Assembly (NCBI RefSeq): GCF_019448235.1
Contig: NZ_CP080409.1
Coordinates: 2,542,001-2,606,000 of the forward strand
Reading direction: 5' to 3'
Origin: Nocardioides panacisoli
Lineage (GTDB): Bacteria; Actinomycetota; Actinomycetes; Propionibacteriales; Nocardioidaceae
DNA: 64,000 nt
A program made the translations under genes and the position numbers. Positions 43,195-53,711 of this stretch are shown piece by piece (within the stretch, counting starts at the first letter, position 1; the number at the start of each line of letters is the position of its first letter). The notes under the pieces are model-generated. The model saw only the letters and a program-made list of their open reading frames with translations. It ran no database searches and had not been told where the DNA came from.

Positions 43195-43473
43195 ATGGAT
43201 GAGCAAGCGCGCCGGGAGTACTGGCGCCACAACCTGACCTTGATGGCGGTGCTACTCACAATCTGGGCCCTGGTCTCCTTCGGGGCCGGGATCTTCTTCG
43301 CCGATGCCCTCAACGGGGTCGAGATCGGCGGCTTCCCGCTCGGGTTCTGGTTCTCGCAACAGGGCTCGATCCTGGTCTTCTTGGCCCTCATCGCCATCTA
43401 CGTGTGGCGCATGGACAAGCTCGACGCGAAGTACGGCGTCGAGGAGTACGAGGAGGAGGTGCGCGGGTCGTGA
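43195..43473 (+). CDS. DUF4212 small subunit of sodium:solute symporter
   Basis: 92 aa, two helices (LMAVLLTIWALVSFGAGIFF and FWFSQQGSILVFLALIAIYVW) with the family hallmarks REYWRHNL at the start and GFPLGFWFSQQGS in the middle, then WRMDKLDAKYG. DUF4212 proteins are encoded directly before VC_2705-type symporters and are thought to form one transporter with them. The ATG has GGAGG upstream; the gene overlaps the symporter by GTGA. Confidence 0.92.
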   Translation: MDEQARREYWRHNLTLMAVLLTIWALVSFGAGIFFADALNGVEIGGFPLGFWFSQQGSILVFLALIAIYVWRMDKLDAKYGVEEYEEEVRGS

Positions 43474-45200
43474 CCGAGATCCAAGCATGGACGCTCGTCT
43501 TCGTCGTCCTCACCTTCGGCGTCTACATCTACGTCGCCTACGCGAGCCGGGTGTCGGACACCAAGGGCTTCTACGTCGCCGGCGGCGGCATCCCCGCCCC
43601 GGCCAACGGTGCCGCGGTCGCTGCGGACTGGATGAGCGCGGCGTCGTTCATCTCCATGGCGGGCCTCATCGCACTCGCCTACAACGGCTACAACGGGTCG
43701 GCGTTCCTGATGGGCTGGACCGGTGGCTACGTGCTGCTGGCGATGCTGCTGGCGCCGTACCTGCGCAAGTTCGGCAAGTTCACCGTGCCGGACTTCGTCG
43801 GTGACCGCTACAACGAGACGGCGCGACTGATCGCGGTGGTCTGCGCGATCGTCGTCTCGATCACCTACGTCACCGGCCAGATGGCCGGCGTCGGCGTGGT
43901 GTTCGGTCGCTTCCTGAAGGTCGACACGACCATCGGTGTGCTGATCGGCATGGCGATCGTGTTCTTCTACGCCGTGCTCGGCGGCATGAAGGGCATCACC
44001 TGGACCCAGGTGTGCCAGTACACGGTCCTGATCATCGCCTACATCATCCCGGCGGTGGCGATCTCGGCGAAGCTGACCGACAACCCCCTGCCGCAGATCG
44101 GTTTCGGCCAGATCCTGGCCGAGCTCGAGGCGCTGCAGGCCGAGCTCGGGTTCTCCGAGTACACCGCTGCACTGACCGGCAGCAGCCAGCTCAACATGTT
44201 CCTGCTGACGGCGACGCTGATGTTCGGTACGGCGGGCCTGCCGCACGTGATCGTGCGGTTCTACACCGCCAAGAACGTCCGCGCCGCCCGCTACTCGGCG
44301 CTGTGGGCGCTGTTCTTCATCGCGCTGCTCTACACGACCGCCCCGACGGTCGCAGCGTTCGCGAAGTTCAACATCCTCAGCTCCTCCCAGGCCGGCACCC
44401 TCGCCGACCAGTCGTGGTTCGACACCTGGGAAGAGGTCGGGCTGATCACCGGTCCCGACGGCGGCACGGTGGCCGATGCCAACGGCAACGGCGCCATCGA
44501 CTTCCTCGGTGGCGGTGGCAACGAGGCCGTGATCAACAACGACATCCTCGTGCTGGCCTCGCCGGAGATCGGTGGCCTGCCGGCCCCGATCGTGGGCCTG
44601 GTGGCGGCCGGTGGTCTGGCTGCGGCGCTCTCGACGGCGTCCGGCCTGCTGCTGGTGATCTCGTCCTCGGTGGCCAACGACGTCTACCACAAGCGGATCA
44701 ACCCGAAGGCCGACGAGAAGCAGCAGCTCCTCGTCGCCCGGATCACGATGGGTGTCGCGGTGGTCTTCGCCGGCTACCTGGGCATCAACCCGCCCGCCTT
44801 CGCCGGTGAGGTGGTGGCCCTGGCCTTCGGACTCGGCGCGGCGAGCTTCTTCCCGACGCTCGTGCTGGGCATCTTCTGGAAGAAGTGCACCGCAGCCGGT
44901 GCGGCGGCCGGTATGGCCACCGGTATCGGCATCACGGTGCTCTACTTCATCTGGACGCTGCCCTCGACCTCCGCGCCGATCTTCCTGGGCAACGACCCGA
45001 TCCTGGACATCGCACCGGTCGGCTTCGGCTTCTTCGGAATGCTGGTGAACTTCGCGGTCACGATCGTGGTCTCGCAGTTCACGCCCAAGCCGTCCCTGGC
45101 GATGCAGGAGCTGGTCGAGGAGGTCCGCTACCCGGGCCACACCGACCTGGTGGCCAAGCACGCCGCCGGCGAGGACATCACCAAGGAGGACACCGACTAG
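43470..45200 (+). CDS. Sodium:solute symporter large subunit, VC_2705-type
   Basis: 576 aa, about 13 helices. SSS motifs are SDTKGFYVAGGGIPAPANGAA, AADWMSAASFISMAGL, MFGTAGLPHVIVRFYT and GLAAALSTASGLLLVISSSV. A 60-residue insert between helices (from FDTWEEVGLITGP to EAVINNDI) is characteristic of this subfamily. Paired with DUF4212 and followed by acetyl-CoA synthetase, it most likely imports acetate or another short monocarboxylate. GTG start in a GTGA overlap. Confidence 0.92.
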   Translation: MTEIQAWTLVFVVLTFGVYIYVAYASRVSDTKGFYVAGGGIPAPANGAAVAADWMSAASFISMAGLIALAYNGYNGSAFLMGWTGGYVLLAMLLAPYLRKFGKFTVPDFVGDRYNETARLIAVVCAIVVSITYVTGQMAGVGVVFGRFLKVDTTIGVLIGMAIVFFYAVLGGMKGITWTQVCQYTVLIIAYIIPAVAISAKLTDNPLPQIGFGQILAELEALQAELGFSEYTAALTGSSQLNMFLLTATLMFGTAGLPHVIVRFYTAKNVRAARYSALWALFFIALLYTTAPTVAAFAKFNILSSSQAGTLADQSWFDTWEEVGLITGPDGGTVADANGNGAIDFLGGGGNEAVINNDILVLASPEIGGLPAPIVGLVAAGGLAAALSTASGLLLVISSSVANDVYHKRINPKADEKQQLLVARITMGVAVVFAGYLGINPPAFAGEVVALAFGLGAASFFPTLVLGIFWKKCTAAGAAAGMATGIGITVLYFIWTLPSTSAPIFLGNDPILDIAPVGFGFFGMLVNFAVTIVVSQFTPKPSLAMQELVEEVRYPGHTDLVAKHAAGEDITKEDTD

Positions 45201-45375
45201 TCGGGGGAGTCGCCGACATCCGCTGCTCGTCCCTCGTGCGGTCCTCTCCGCGACGGCCCCGTCGTCGAGGAGGCCGCCGGGGGACGAGCGGCATGTCGGG
45301 CCCCCACCGGAACCGCCGGGCGGCGCCGGGACGGCAACCCCGATGCAACCCGTGGTGGCCCAACCTCGAGACCCC

Positions 45376-45394
45376 TAGTGTGAGGACTGTTACG
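45376..45394 (+). promoter_or_regulatory. Possible acs promoter with degenerate CRP-like site
   Basis: TAGTGT (45376-45381) is a good -10 match with no clear -35. It runs into TGTGA-N6-TTACG (45379-45394), a weak match to TGTGA-N6-TCACA. Located about 100 bp before acs. The rest of the 289-bp gap shows only a loose inverted repeat around 45212-45298. Confidence 0.3.
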
Positions 45395-45489
45395 CATCGT
45401 GGCCACACGATCGCGAGCAGCACCCACGGACCCACCTCCGGCGCCCCCGGAGCACCACATCCACCATCACGACGAGCCAGGAGTGAGAA

Positions 45490-47460
<1,971 letters not shown>

Positions 47461-47485
47461 CGCCCTGACGGGCACCAACGAGACA

Positions 47486-47519
47486 CGAAGGGGCGCACCC
47501 ACCCGGGTGCGCCCCTTCG
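47486..47519 (+). terminator. Strong hairpin terminator after acs
   Basis: A perfect 15-bp stem (left arm CGAAGGGGCGCACCC, loop ACCC) starting 25 bp after the acs stop. The right arm ends in CCCCTTCG with a weak T tail. Confidence 0.8.
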
Positions 47520-47524
47520 TCGTT

Positions 47525-47608
47525 CCCGGTGCTCGACGGCTGACCGGTGGTCGAGCCGCGGTCCCGGTGGTCGAGCCGCACTCCCGGTGGTCGAGCCTGT
47601 CGAGACCC
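47525..47608 (-). repeat. Family A repeat with 20-bp units
   Basis: CCGGTGGTCGAGCC begins units at 47544, 47564 and 47584 (20-bp period), with a degenerate unit at 47525. The block ends in CTGTCGAGACCCTCA. On the minus strand this reads GGGTCTCGACAGGCTCGACCA, the head of the same family as 25335-25447. It abuts the stop codon of the next gene. Confidence 0.8.
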
Positions 47609-48145
47609 TCACTCCAGCCAGTCGACCTCGGCGGGGTCGGCGGTCAGCGGCACCCGCTGCCAGAACTCCAGCTGGTCGGCGTTCGGCTCACCGCCGGCGA
47701 ACGTGATCATGACGCGACGCCCGCCGTCGGAGCGCTGGATGCCCTCGTCGTCGACCGGGCACTGGCCCGCCGCCCTGGAGCGCTCCACGCACACCTGCAC
47801 CAGCGGCGCCGCCGACCCGGCGTCGATCGGCGCGAACTGCGAGCTGCGCTGGGTCACCCGACCGCGGCGCTTGGTCCAGTCCTGCACACCACGCCACTCG
47901 TAGGCGGGCGGCAACGCCTCGGGGAGCTCGATCGGCACCCCGGGGTGCTGGGCGAGGTGCTCCTCGAGCTCGGTCAGCCCGTAGCTGGTGTCGGGTTCCT
48001 CCTCCAGGAAGTGGAGGACGACCACGGCAGCGACCAGCAGGAGCACCATCGCCACCGCGACGGCGCCGCCGCGCACGACGGCGCGGCGTACCGGGTCCTC
48101 AGCTCGGCTGGGACTGCTCCTGGTCGGTGCTGCCTGCTGGGTCAT
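47609..48145 (-). CDS. Membrane-anchored protein of unknown function
   Basis: 178 aa. Short cytoplasmic N-terminus, one helix (GGAVAVAMVLLLVAAVVVLHFL, about 28-49), and a 125-residue extracytoplasmic domain with ELPEALPPAYEWRGVQDW and two cysteines (VQVCVERS, GQCPVDDEG). No family recognised. The chosen ATG lies 47 bp inside the 3' end of nhaA, which suggests translational coupling; a later GTG is possible. A family A repeat touches its stop codon. Confidence 0.6.
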   Translation of the reverse strand: MTQQAAPTRSSPSRAEDPVRRAVVRGGAVAVAMVLLLVAAVVVLHFLEEEPDTSYGLTELEEHLAQHPGVPIELPEALPPAYEWRGVQDWTKRRGRVTQRSSQFAPIDAGSAAPLVQVCVERSRAAGQCPVDDEGIQRSDGGRRVMITFAGGEPNADQLEFWQRVPLTADPAEVDWLE

Positions 48146-49514
48146 CGGAATCGTCCTCGTCCTCCTCGTGCTCCGGCGGCTGCGGCGACATCGTCGCCAG
48201 CAGGACGGTGCCCGCGACGGCCGCGATGGCCGATGCGAACAGGATGCCGATCTTGGCATTGTCGGTCAGGTCGTCCGAACCGAAGGACAGGCCCGCGATG
48301 AACAGCGACACGGTGAAGCCGATGCCGGCGACGAAGCCGAGGCCCACGACCTGCGCCCACGTGGTGTGGCGCGGGAGCGTGCCGAGTCCGAGCCGGATGG
48401 CGATGAAGCAGGCCAGCACGATGCCGACCGGCTTGCCGATCACCAGGCCGGCGCCGATGCCGAGCGCCACGGCCGAGGACAGCGCCTCGCCGAGGCCACC
48501 GAGCTGCACGCCGGCGTTGGCGAGCGCGAAGACGGGGAGCACGAAGTACGACGACAGCGGGTGCAGCCGGTTCTGCAGCCGCTCGACCATCGGCACCGAC
48601 TCACCGAGGAGGAACCGCAGCCGGTGCAGCTCGTCGGCATTGAGATGGCGGTCGCGCAGCGCCTGCTGGGCGTAGTCACGGGCCACCGACTCGTTGAGGA
48701 GCGCCGTCGCGGGGGTGAGCAGGCCCAGCGCGACACCGGCCAGCGTGGCGTGCACGCCCGACTCCAGCACCGCGAACCACAGCGCGACGCCGACGACGAC
48801 GTACGCCGGGACGGCCCAGATCTTCATCATCCGCATCAGGACGATCAGGGCGAGCAGGGCGCCGGCGATGGCGAGCCACTGCATGGAGAGGTCGTCGGTG
48901 TAGAAGACCGCGATCACCAGGATCGCGCCGATGTCGTCGACGATCGCCAAGGTGAGCATGAAGACGCGGGCCGCGGAGGGGATGCGCCGGCCGAGCAGGC
49001 CGAGCACGCCGACCGCGAAGGCGATGTCGGTGGCCATCGGGATGCCCCAGCCCGAGCTGGCGTCGGTGCCGCCGGTGATCGCGATGTAGAGCAGCGCCGG
49101 CAGCACCATGCCGCCGATCGCCGCGACGATCGGCAGCGAGGCGGTCTTGGGGTCACGCAGGTCGCCGTGGACCAACTCGTGCTTGATCTCGAGGCCGACG
49201 ACGAAGAAGAAGATCACCATCAGGCCGTCGTTGACCCAGTGCTGCAGCGACTCCTCGATGTGGAAGCTGCCCGCGTCCACCGACAGCTTCAGGTGCCAGA
49301 AGTCGTCATAGGCACTCGCCCACGGCGAGTTCGCCCACAGCAGCGCCACCGCGGCGGCGATGAGCAGCAGGATCGAACCCGATGCCTCGATGCGGAGGAA
49401 CTCGCGCAGCGGCCGGGCGATCAGCCGCGCGGAGGGGCGATTGCTCTCGGTCCAGATGGGCCCGCGGTTCCACAGCGCGGAGAGTGAGCCGGAGAATCGG
49501 GTCGGTGGCTGCAC
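48099..49514 (-). CDS. nhaA: Na+/H+ antiporter NhaA
   Basis: 471 aa, 12 helices. The paired aspartates of the ion site are in LAIVDDIGAILVIAVFY (near 180), and NSPWASAYDDFW, FFFVVGLEIKHELVHGDL and MATDIAFAVGVLGLLG are typical NhaA segments. The C-terminal tail is unusually acidic and long (EHEEDEDDSDD). It exports sodium in exchange for protons. GTG start; the downstream membrane protein gene begins inside its 3' end. Confidence 0.95.
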   Translation of the reverse strand: MQPPTRFSGSLSALWNRGPIWTESNRPSARLIARPLREFLRIEASGSILLLIAAAVALLWANSPWASAYDDFWHLKLSVDAGSFHIEESLQHWVNDGLMVIFFFVVGLEIKHELVHGDLRDPKTASLPIVAAIGGMVLPALLYIAITGGTDASSGWGIPMATDIAFAVGVLGLLGRRIPSAARVFMLTLAIVDDIGAILVIAVFYTDDLSMQWLAIAGALLALIVLMRMMKIWAVPAYVVVGVALWFAVLESGVHATLAGVALGLLTPATALLNESVARDYAQQALRDRHLNADELHRLRFLLGESVPMVERLQNRLHPLSSYFVLPVFALANAGVQLGGLGEALSSAVALGIGAGLVIGKPVGIVLACFIAIRLGLGTLPRHTTWAQVVGLGFVAGIGFTVSLFIAGLSFGSDDLTDNAKIGILFASAIAAVAGTVLLATMSPQPPEHEEDEDDSDDPAGSTDQEQSQPS

Positions 49515-49693
49515 GGATCAGGCTCCTTGAATTCTCATGGGTCGTGACGTCGTACTGCCGACCAGACTTCCCGGCGCTCCTGGAGAAACCCTAGGGCATC
49601 GCACCCCAGACTGCCCGACGCAGGCGTGCGGGCCCCGGGTTCTGTAGGGTCACGAGGAGACATACGACACTACGCGTGAGCACGTGAGGACCC

Positions 49694-50125
49694 ATGGCTG
49701 AGCAGACCGCACCGAACCCGAACGGGCTGCAGGACGACGAGCCGACGATCGGCCGGCTGATCAAGGACGCGCAGACCGACCTCTCCACCCTCATGCGCAA
49801 GGAGATCGAGCTGGCCAAGGCCGAGCTCAAGTTCAGCGCGACCGCGGGTGGCATGGGCACGGTGTTCCTGCTGGCCGCCGCGTTCTTCGCGGTGCTGATG
49901 ATCATCATCCTCTCGGTGGCCGCCGCCTACTTCATCCACTGGAACGGCGACGGCCTGAGCCTGCACTGGGCCTTCCTGATCGTGGCCGGGTTCTACCTGC
50001 TCATCACCGGTCTGCTGGTGTTGCTCGGGATCCGTAAACTGAAGCAGATCAAGGGCCCGGAGAAGACCATCGAGACCGGGCGCAAGGTCCCCAAGGCCCT
50101 CAAGGGCTCCACCAGCACCAACTAG
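49694..50125 (+). CDS. Phage holin family / DUF1469 membrane protein (Rv3669-like)
   Basis: 143 aa. An N-terminal amphipathic region (PTIGRLIKDAQTDLSTLMRKEIELAKAELK) is typical of DUF1469 (actinobacterial holin superfamily III). Two helices follow (GTVFLLAAAFFAVLMIIILSVAAAYF and WAFLIVAGFYLLITGLLVLLGI) and a basic tail. These chromosomal proteins are not phage lysis holins; their role is not settled. It sits 25 bp before the kinase-like gene and may be co-transcribed. Confidence 0.85.
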   Translation: MAEQTAPNPNGLQDDEPTIGRLIKDAQTDLSTLMRKEIELAKAELKFSATAGGMGTVFLLAAAFFAVLMIIILSVAAAYFIHWNGDGLSLHWAFLIVAGFYLLITGLLVLLGIRKLKQIKGPEKTIETGRKVPKALKGSTSTN

Positions 50126-50149
50126 TCCGACTCACTCGGGAGGTCCCAG

Positions 50150-51007
50150 TTGGCTCGGCAAGCCGTGGTCGCCGACCGTGCCGAGCAGTTGCTCGGGACC
50201 TCGGTCATCGCCACTGCCCCCGTCGCCGGCGGTGACGTCGCGACGGCCTTCCGGCTGCGGCTCTCCAACGGCCGCACCGCGTTCCTGAAGACCATCGCGC
50301 ACCCGCCGGCCGGTTTCTTCGAGCGCGAGGCCGCCGGCCTGCGTTGGCTCGCCGAGGCCGACGGTGTCGCCGTGCCCGAGGTGCTGGCGGTGGACCCGGA
50401 GATGCTGGTCATCGAGTGGGTCGAGACGACGCGCCCATCCGCCGACGCGGCCGCCGGCTTCGGCCGCGCCCTCGCCCGGATGCACGGCGCCGGCGCCGCC
50501 TCCTTCGGCGGTGAGGCCGACGGCTTCATCGCGCGGCTGCCGCTGTACAACAAGCCGTTGCCGACGTGGGCGGAGTTCTACAACGAGCGGCGGATCGCGC
50601 CCTACCTGCGGGTGCTGCGCGACAAGGAGCTGATCTCGGCCTCCCACGCCGACGCCATCGAGCGGGCCGCGGCGCGCGTCGGCGACCTCGTGCCCGAGGA
50701 GCCGCCCGCCCGGCTGCACGGCGACCTGTGGAACGGCAACGTGCTGTGGGGCACCGAGGACCGGGTCCACGTCATCGACCCCGCCGCCCATGCTGGCCAC
50801 CGCGAGGCCGACCTCGCGATGCTCACACTGTTCGGGCTCCCCCAGCTGCCGCAGGTCGTGGCGGCGTACGACGAGGCCGCGCCGCTCGCCGAGGGCTGGG
50901 AGGACCGCCTGGGCCTGCACCAGCTCTTCCCGCTGCTGGTCCACGCCTGCCTCTTCGGCGGCGGGTACGCCGCCCGCGCCGCCACCGTCGCCGAGCGCTA
51001 CCTCTGA
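50150..51007 (+). CDS. Fructosamine-3-kinase family protein
   Basis: 285 aa aminoglycoside-phosphotransferase-fold kinase. Catalytic loop HGDLWNGN (near 190), metal-binding VIDPAAHAGHREADLAM (near 208), and the N-lobe lysine in TAFLKTIAHP (near 48). Family enzymes phosphorylate ketoamines on glycated proteins so that they are shed, a repair role. TTG start fixed by a GGGAGGT ribosome site eight bases upstream. Confidence 0.88.
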   Translation: MARQAVVADRAEQLLGTSVIATAPVAGGDVATAFRLRLSNGRTAFLKTIAHPPAGFFEREAAGLRWLAEADGVAVPEVLAVDPEMLVIEWVETTRPSADAAAGFGRALARMHGAGAASFGGEADGFIARLPLYNKPLPTWAEFYNERRIAPYLRVLRDKELISASHADAIERAAARVGDLVPEEPPARLHGDLWNGNVLWGTEDRVHVIDPAAHAGHREADLAMLTLFGLPQLPQVVAAYDEAAPLAEGWEDRLGLHQLFPLLVHACLFGGGYAARAATVAERYL

Positions 51008-51082
51008 CCGCTGCTGCAGCAGCGGACGTACCGGGCACCGGGCGCGACGCGGCCGCTTCAGGAGTTCCTCAGTCGCGTCGGT

Positions 51083-51088
51083 CATGAT
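51083..51088 (+). promoter_or_regulatory. -10-like hexamer for a leaderless response regulator transcript
   Basis: CATGAT ends 6 nt before the ATG at 51095. No ribosome site fits in the gap. Confidence 0.4.
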
Positions 51089-51094
51089 GGGGAC

Positions 51095-51790
51095 ATGAGT
51101 GAGCAGCCGCGCGTCCTGGTGGTCGACGACGACCGCGCCGTCCGCGACTCGCTGCGCCGCTCACTGGAGTTCAACGGCTACGACGTGCACCTGGCCAACG
51201 ACGGCGCCGAGGCGCTGGCGGGCATCGGCGCGATCGCGCCGGACGTGGTCGTGATGGACGTGATGATGCCGCGACTGGGTGGCCTCGAGGCGACGCGGGC
51301 GCTGCGCACGGCCGGCAGCGACGTACCGATCCTGGTGCTGACCGCGCGCGACGCCGTGGGCGACCGGGTGGACGGGCTCGACGCCGGCGCGGACGACTAC
51401 CTCACCAAGCCCTTCGCCCTGCAGGAGCTGCTGGCCCGACTGCGCGCCCTGCTGCGGCGGGTCGCTCCCGGCGAGGAGGACGAGGAGGTCCTCGAGTTCG
51501 CCGACCTGACGATGAACACCGCCACCCGCGAGGTACGCCGCGCCGACCGCGCCATGGAGCTCACCCGCACCGAGTTCACGCTGCTGGAGATGTTCCTCCG
51601 ACGGCCGCGGCGCGTGCTGGAGCGCTCCTTCATCCTCGAGGAGGTGTGGGGGTACGACTTCCCCACCACCGCCAACTCCCTCGAGGTCTACGTCGGCTAC
51701 CTGCGGCGCAAGACCGAGGCCGAGGACGAGCCGCGCCTGATCCACACCGTGCGCGGCGTGGGCTACGTGCTGCGGACCAGTTCGACATGA
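51095..51790 (+). CDS. OmpR-family response regulator, MprA-like
   Basis: 231 aa. Receiver domain with [12 protein letters not shown], phospho-acceptor in [13 protein letters not shown] (near Asp53), LTARDA and [22 protein letters not shown]. Winged-helix domain about 130-231 with [39 protein letters not shown] and [11 protein letters not shown]. It is close to mycobacterial MprA, a cell-envelope stress regulator. ATGA overlap with the sensor kinase gene. Confidence 0.92.
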   Translation: MSEQPRVLVVDDDRAVRDSLRRSLEFNGYDVHLANDGAEALAGIGAIAPDVVVMDVMMPRLGGLEATRALRTAGSDVPILVLTARDAVGDRVDGLDAGADDYLTKPFALQELLARLRALLRRVAPGEEDEEVLEFADLTMNTATREVRRADRAMELTRTEFTLLEMFLRRPRRVLERSFILEEVWGYDFPTTANSLEVYVGYLRRKTEAEDEPRLIHTVRGVGYVLRTSST

Positions 51791-53175
51791 CGGGGCCGGC
51801 CGGTCCGGCCGGGCCACGGACCGCCGGGTGGCCCTTCCGGCGCTCGCTGGCGAGCCGGGTCATCCTCCTCACCACGCTCGCCGTCGGCGTGACGGTCGCC
51901 ATGGTCGCGGTGGGCGCCTATTTCACCGCCCGCGTGCAGATGCAGGACAGCCTCGACGACTCCCTCGTCGAGCGCGCCGAGTCCGCCTCACGCGTCAGCT
52001 CGGTGTCGGGAATCCGCGTGCCGCAGCTGTGGTCGATGGGCGCCTCCGACCTCCGCGTCGCCGTGGTGACCGCCGACCGGCGGGCCCGGGTGCTCGACGG
52101 CGGCCCCACGATGGAGCTCGGCGAACCCGAGATCGCCGTCGCGCGCGGAGACGACGACGTCAGCATCCGCACCGTCGTCATCTCCTCCGAGCGCCACCGC
52201 GTGGCCGCCGTCCCGCTGCAGGCCGACGGCCTCGCCCTCGTGCTGGCCGAACCGCTCAGCGACCAGGACCGCGTGCTCGCCCGGCTGGGCTGGGTCACCA
52301 TCGCCTTCGGCGTGCTCGGCGTCTTCGTCGCCGGCCTCGCCGGCTGGGCCGTCGCCCGCAACGGCCTGCGCCCCGTGCGCAACCTGACCACCTCGGTCGA
52401 GGAGATCGCGCAGACCGAGGACCTGCGGGCGCTGCCCGTGGAGGGTGACGACGAGATCGCCCGCCTCGCCGCGGCCTTCAACCAGATGCTGACCGCCCTG
52501 GACGCCTCGCGGGTGCGGCAGCGCCAGCTGGTCGCCGACGCCTCCCACGAGCTGCGCACGCCGCTCACCTCGCTGCGCACCAACATCGACCTGCTCACCA
52601 TGTCCCTCGACGACGACCGGCTGCCGGCCCAGGCTCGCGCCGACCTGCTGGAGGACATCCGCGCCCAGGCAGAGGAGCTCACCGGCCTCATCGGCGACCT
52701 GACCGAGCTGGCGCGCGACGAGCCCGCCCGCGCCCAGGTCGAGACCCTCGACCTGGCCGACATCGTGGCGCACGCCGCCGAGCGCGTACGCCGCCGCGCC
52801 CCCGGCGTCGTGATCGAGGTCTTCACCCGGTCCTGGTGGGTCGTGGGCGAGGCGTGGGCACTGGAACGTGCCGTGACCAACCTGCTGGACAACGCAGCGA
52901 AGTGGAGCCCCGAAGGAGGCACCGTGACCGCCCGCCTCAGTGACGGCGTACTCACCATCGACGACCAGGGCCCCGGCATCGAGGAGGCCGACCGGGTGCG
53001 GATCTTCGACCGGTTCTGGCGCTCCGACGACTCCCGCACGCTGCCGGGCTCGGGGCTGGGACTGGCGATCGTGCGGCAGGTGGCCGACCGGCACTCCGGC
53101 ACGGTCCAGGCGATGGAGAACTCCGCCGGCGGCGCCCGGCTCGTCCTGCGGCTGCCCGGGAGGGAAACCGAATGA
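51787..53175 (+). CDS. Sensor histidine kinase, MprB-like
   Basis: 462 aa. Two helices ([22 protein letters not shown] near 20-41 and [21 protein letters not shown] near 167-188) flank an extracytoplasmic sensor of about 125 residues. Then come a HAMP domain, the HisKA motif [21 protein letters not shown] (His near 252) and HATPase motifs [43 protein letters not shown]. It is the partner of the response regulator upstream and is followed by a lipoprotein gene with a four-base overlap. Confidence 0.93.
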   Translation: MTGPAGPAGPRTAGWPFRRSLASRVILLTTLAVGVTVAMVAVGAYFTARVQMQDSLDDSLVERAESASRVSSVSGIRVPQLWSMGASDLRVAVVTADRRARVLDGGPTMELGEPEIAVARGDDDVSIRTVVISSERHRVAAVPLQADGLALVLAEPLSDQDRVLARLGWVTIAFGVLGVFVAGLAGWAVARNGLRPVRNLTTSVEEIAQTEDLRALPVEGDDEIARLAAAFNQMLTALDASRVRQRQLVADASHELRTPLTSLRTNIDLLTMSLDDDRLPAQARADLLEDIRAQAEELTGLIGDLTELARDEPARAQVETLDLADIVAHAAERVRRRAPGVVIEVFTRSWWVVGEAWALERAVTNLLDNAAKWSPEGGTVTARLSDGVLTIDDQGPGIEEADRVRIFDRFWRSDDSRTLPGSGLGLAIVRQVADRHSGTVQAMENSAGGARLVLRLPGRETE

Positions 53176-53711
53176 GGCGGCGGATCCTGGCCGGGGCGCT
53201 GCTCCCGGCGGCCTTCGTGCTGGCCGGCTGCGGCGAGGACCTCGGCGACAAGCCGGACTTCTCCAGCTCCGAGGAGCCCGCGCTGTGGAACCCCTGCGAC
53301 GCCCTCGACGCCGACTGGGTGGAGCAGGAGTTCGGGGTGCGCACGACCGAGCAGAACGGCACGCCCACCCAGCCCGAGTGTCGCTTCCGCCCCGACACCG
53401 ACGGCGATGCCGTCATCACCGCCGAGTACCTCCAGTTCGGCGGCACCCTGGACGAGGCGTGGGAGCAGATGGCGCCCGGCGACGACGCCGACGTCCGCAC
53501 GCCCGAGGTGGCCGGCGCCGACGACGCCCGCATCGTGGTCGACCGCACCCGGCAGAACCTGTCGCTGACCGGCTTCGTCGAGAACGGCGACCTGATCCAG
53601 ATCGTCAACGTCGTCGACCCCGCGCCCTACCGGGCCGACGAGCTCCAGCAGGGCGTACGCCGCATGCTGGAGGTGCTCTCCGAGCACGCGACCGACGCCG
53701 GGGTCAGCTGA
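53172..53711 (+). CDS. DUF3558-like lipoprotein
   Basis: 179 aa. A lipoprotein signal ([20 protein letters not shown], Cys at residue 20) puts it on the outer face of the membrane. The mature part has the NPCDALDADWVEQEFG and PECRFRPD pattern of DUF3558 proteins. It is the third gene of the two-component operon (ATGA overlap), so it may be an accessory sensor or a target gene. The stop directly abuts the convergent pabB stop. Confidence 0.75.
   Translation: MRRRILAGALLPAAFVLAGCGEDLGDKPDFSSSEEPALWNPCDALDADWVEQEFGVRTTEQNGTPTQPECRFRPDTDGDAVITAEYLQFGGTLDEAWEQMAPGDDADVRTPEVAGADDARIVVDRTRQNLSLTGFVENGDLIQIVNVVDPAPYRADELQQGVRRMLEVLSEHATDAGVS

Noticed and set aside
43398..45161. A 587-codon minus-strand frame opposite the symporter
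   Set aside because: Translation is a His/Asp/Arg/Gly-rich shadow of the symporter gene with no domain; the plus-strand gene has clear SSS motifs.
49694..50125. Evidence of a prophage from the holin-like annotation
   Set aside because: DUF1469 holin-superfamily proteins are ordinary chromosomal membrane proteins in actinobacteria, and no other phage gene is nearby.
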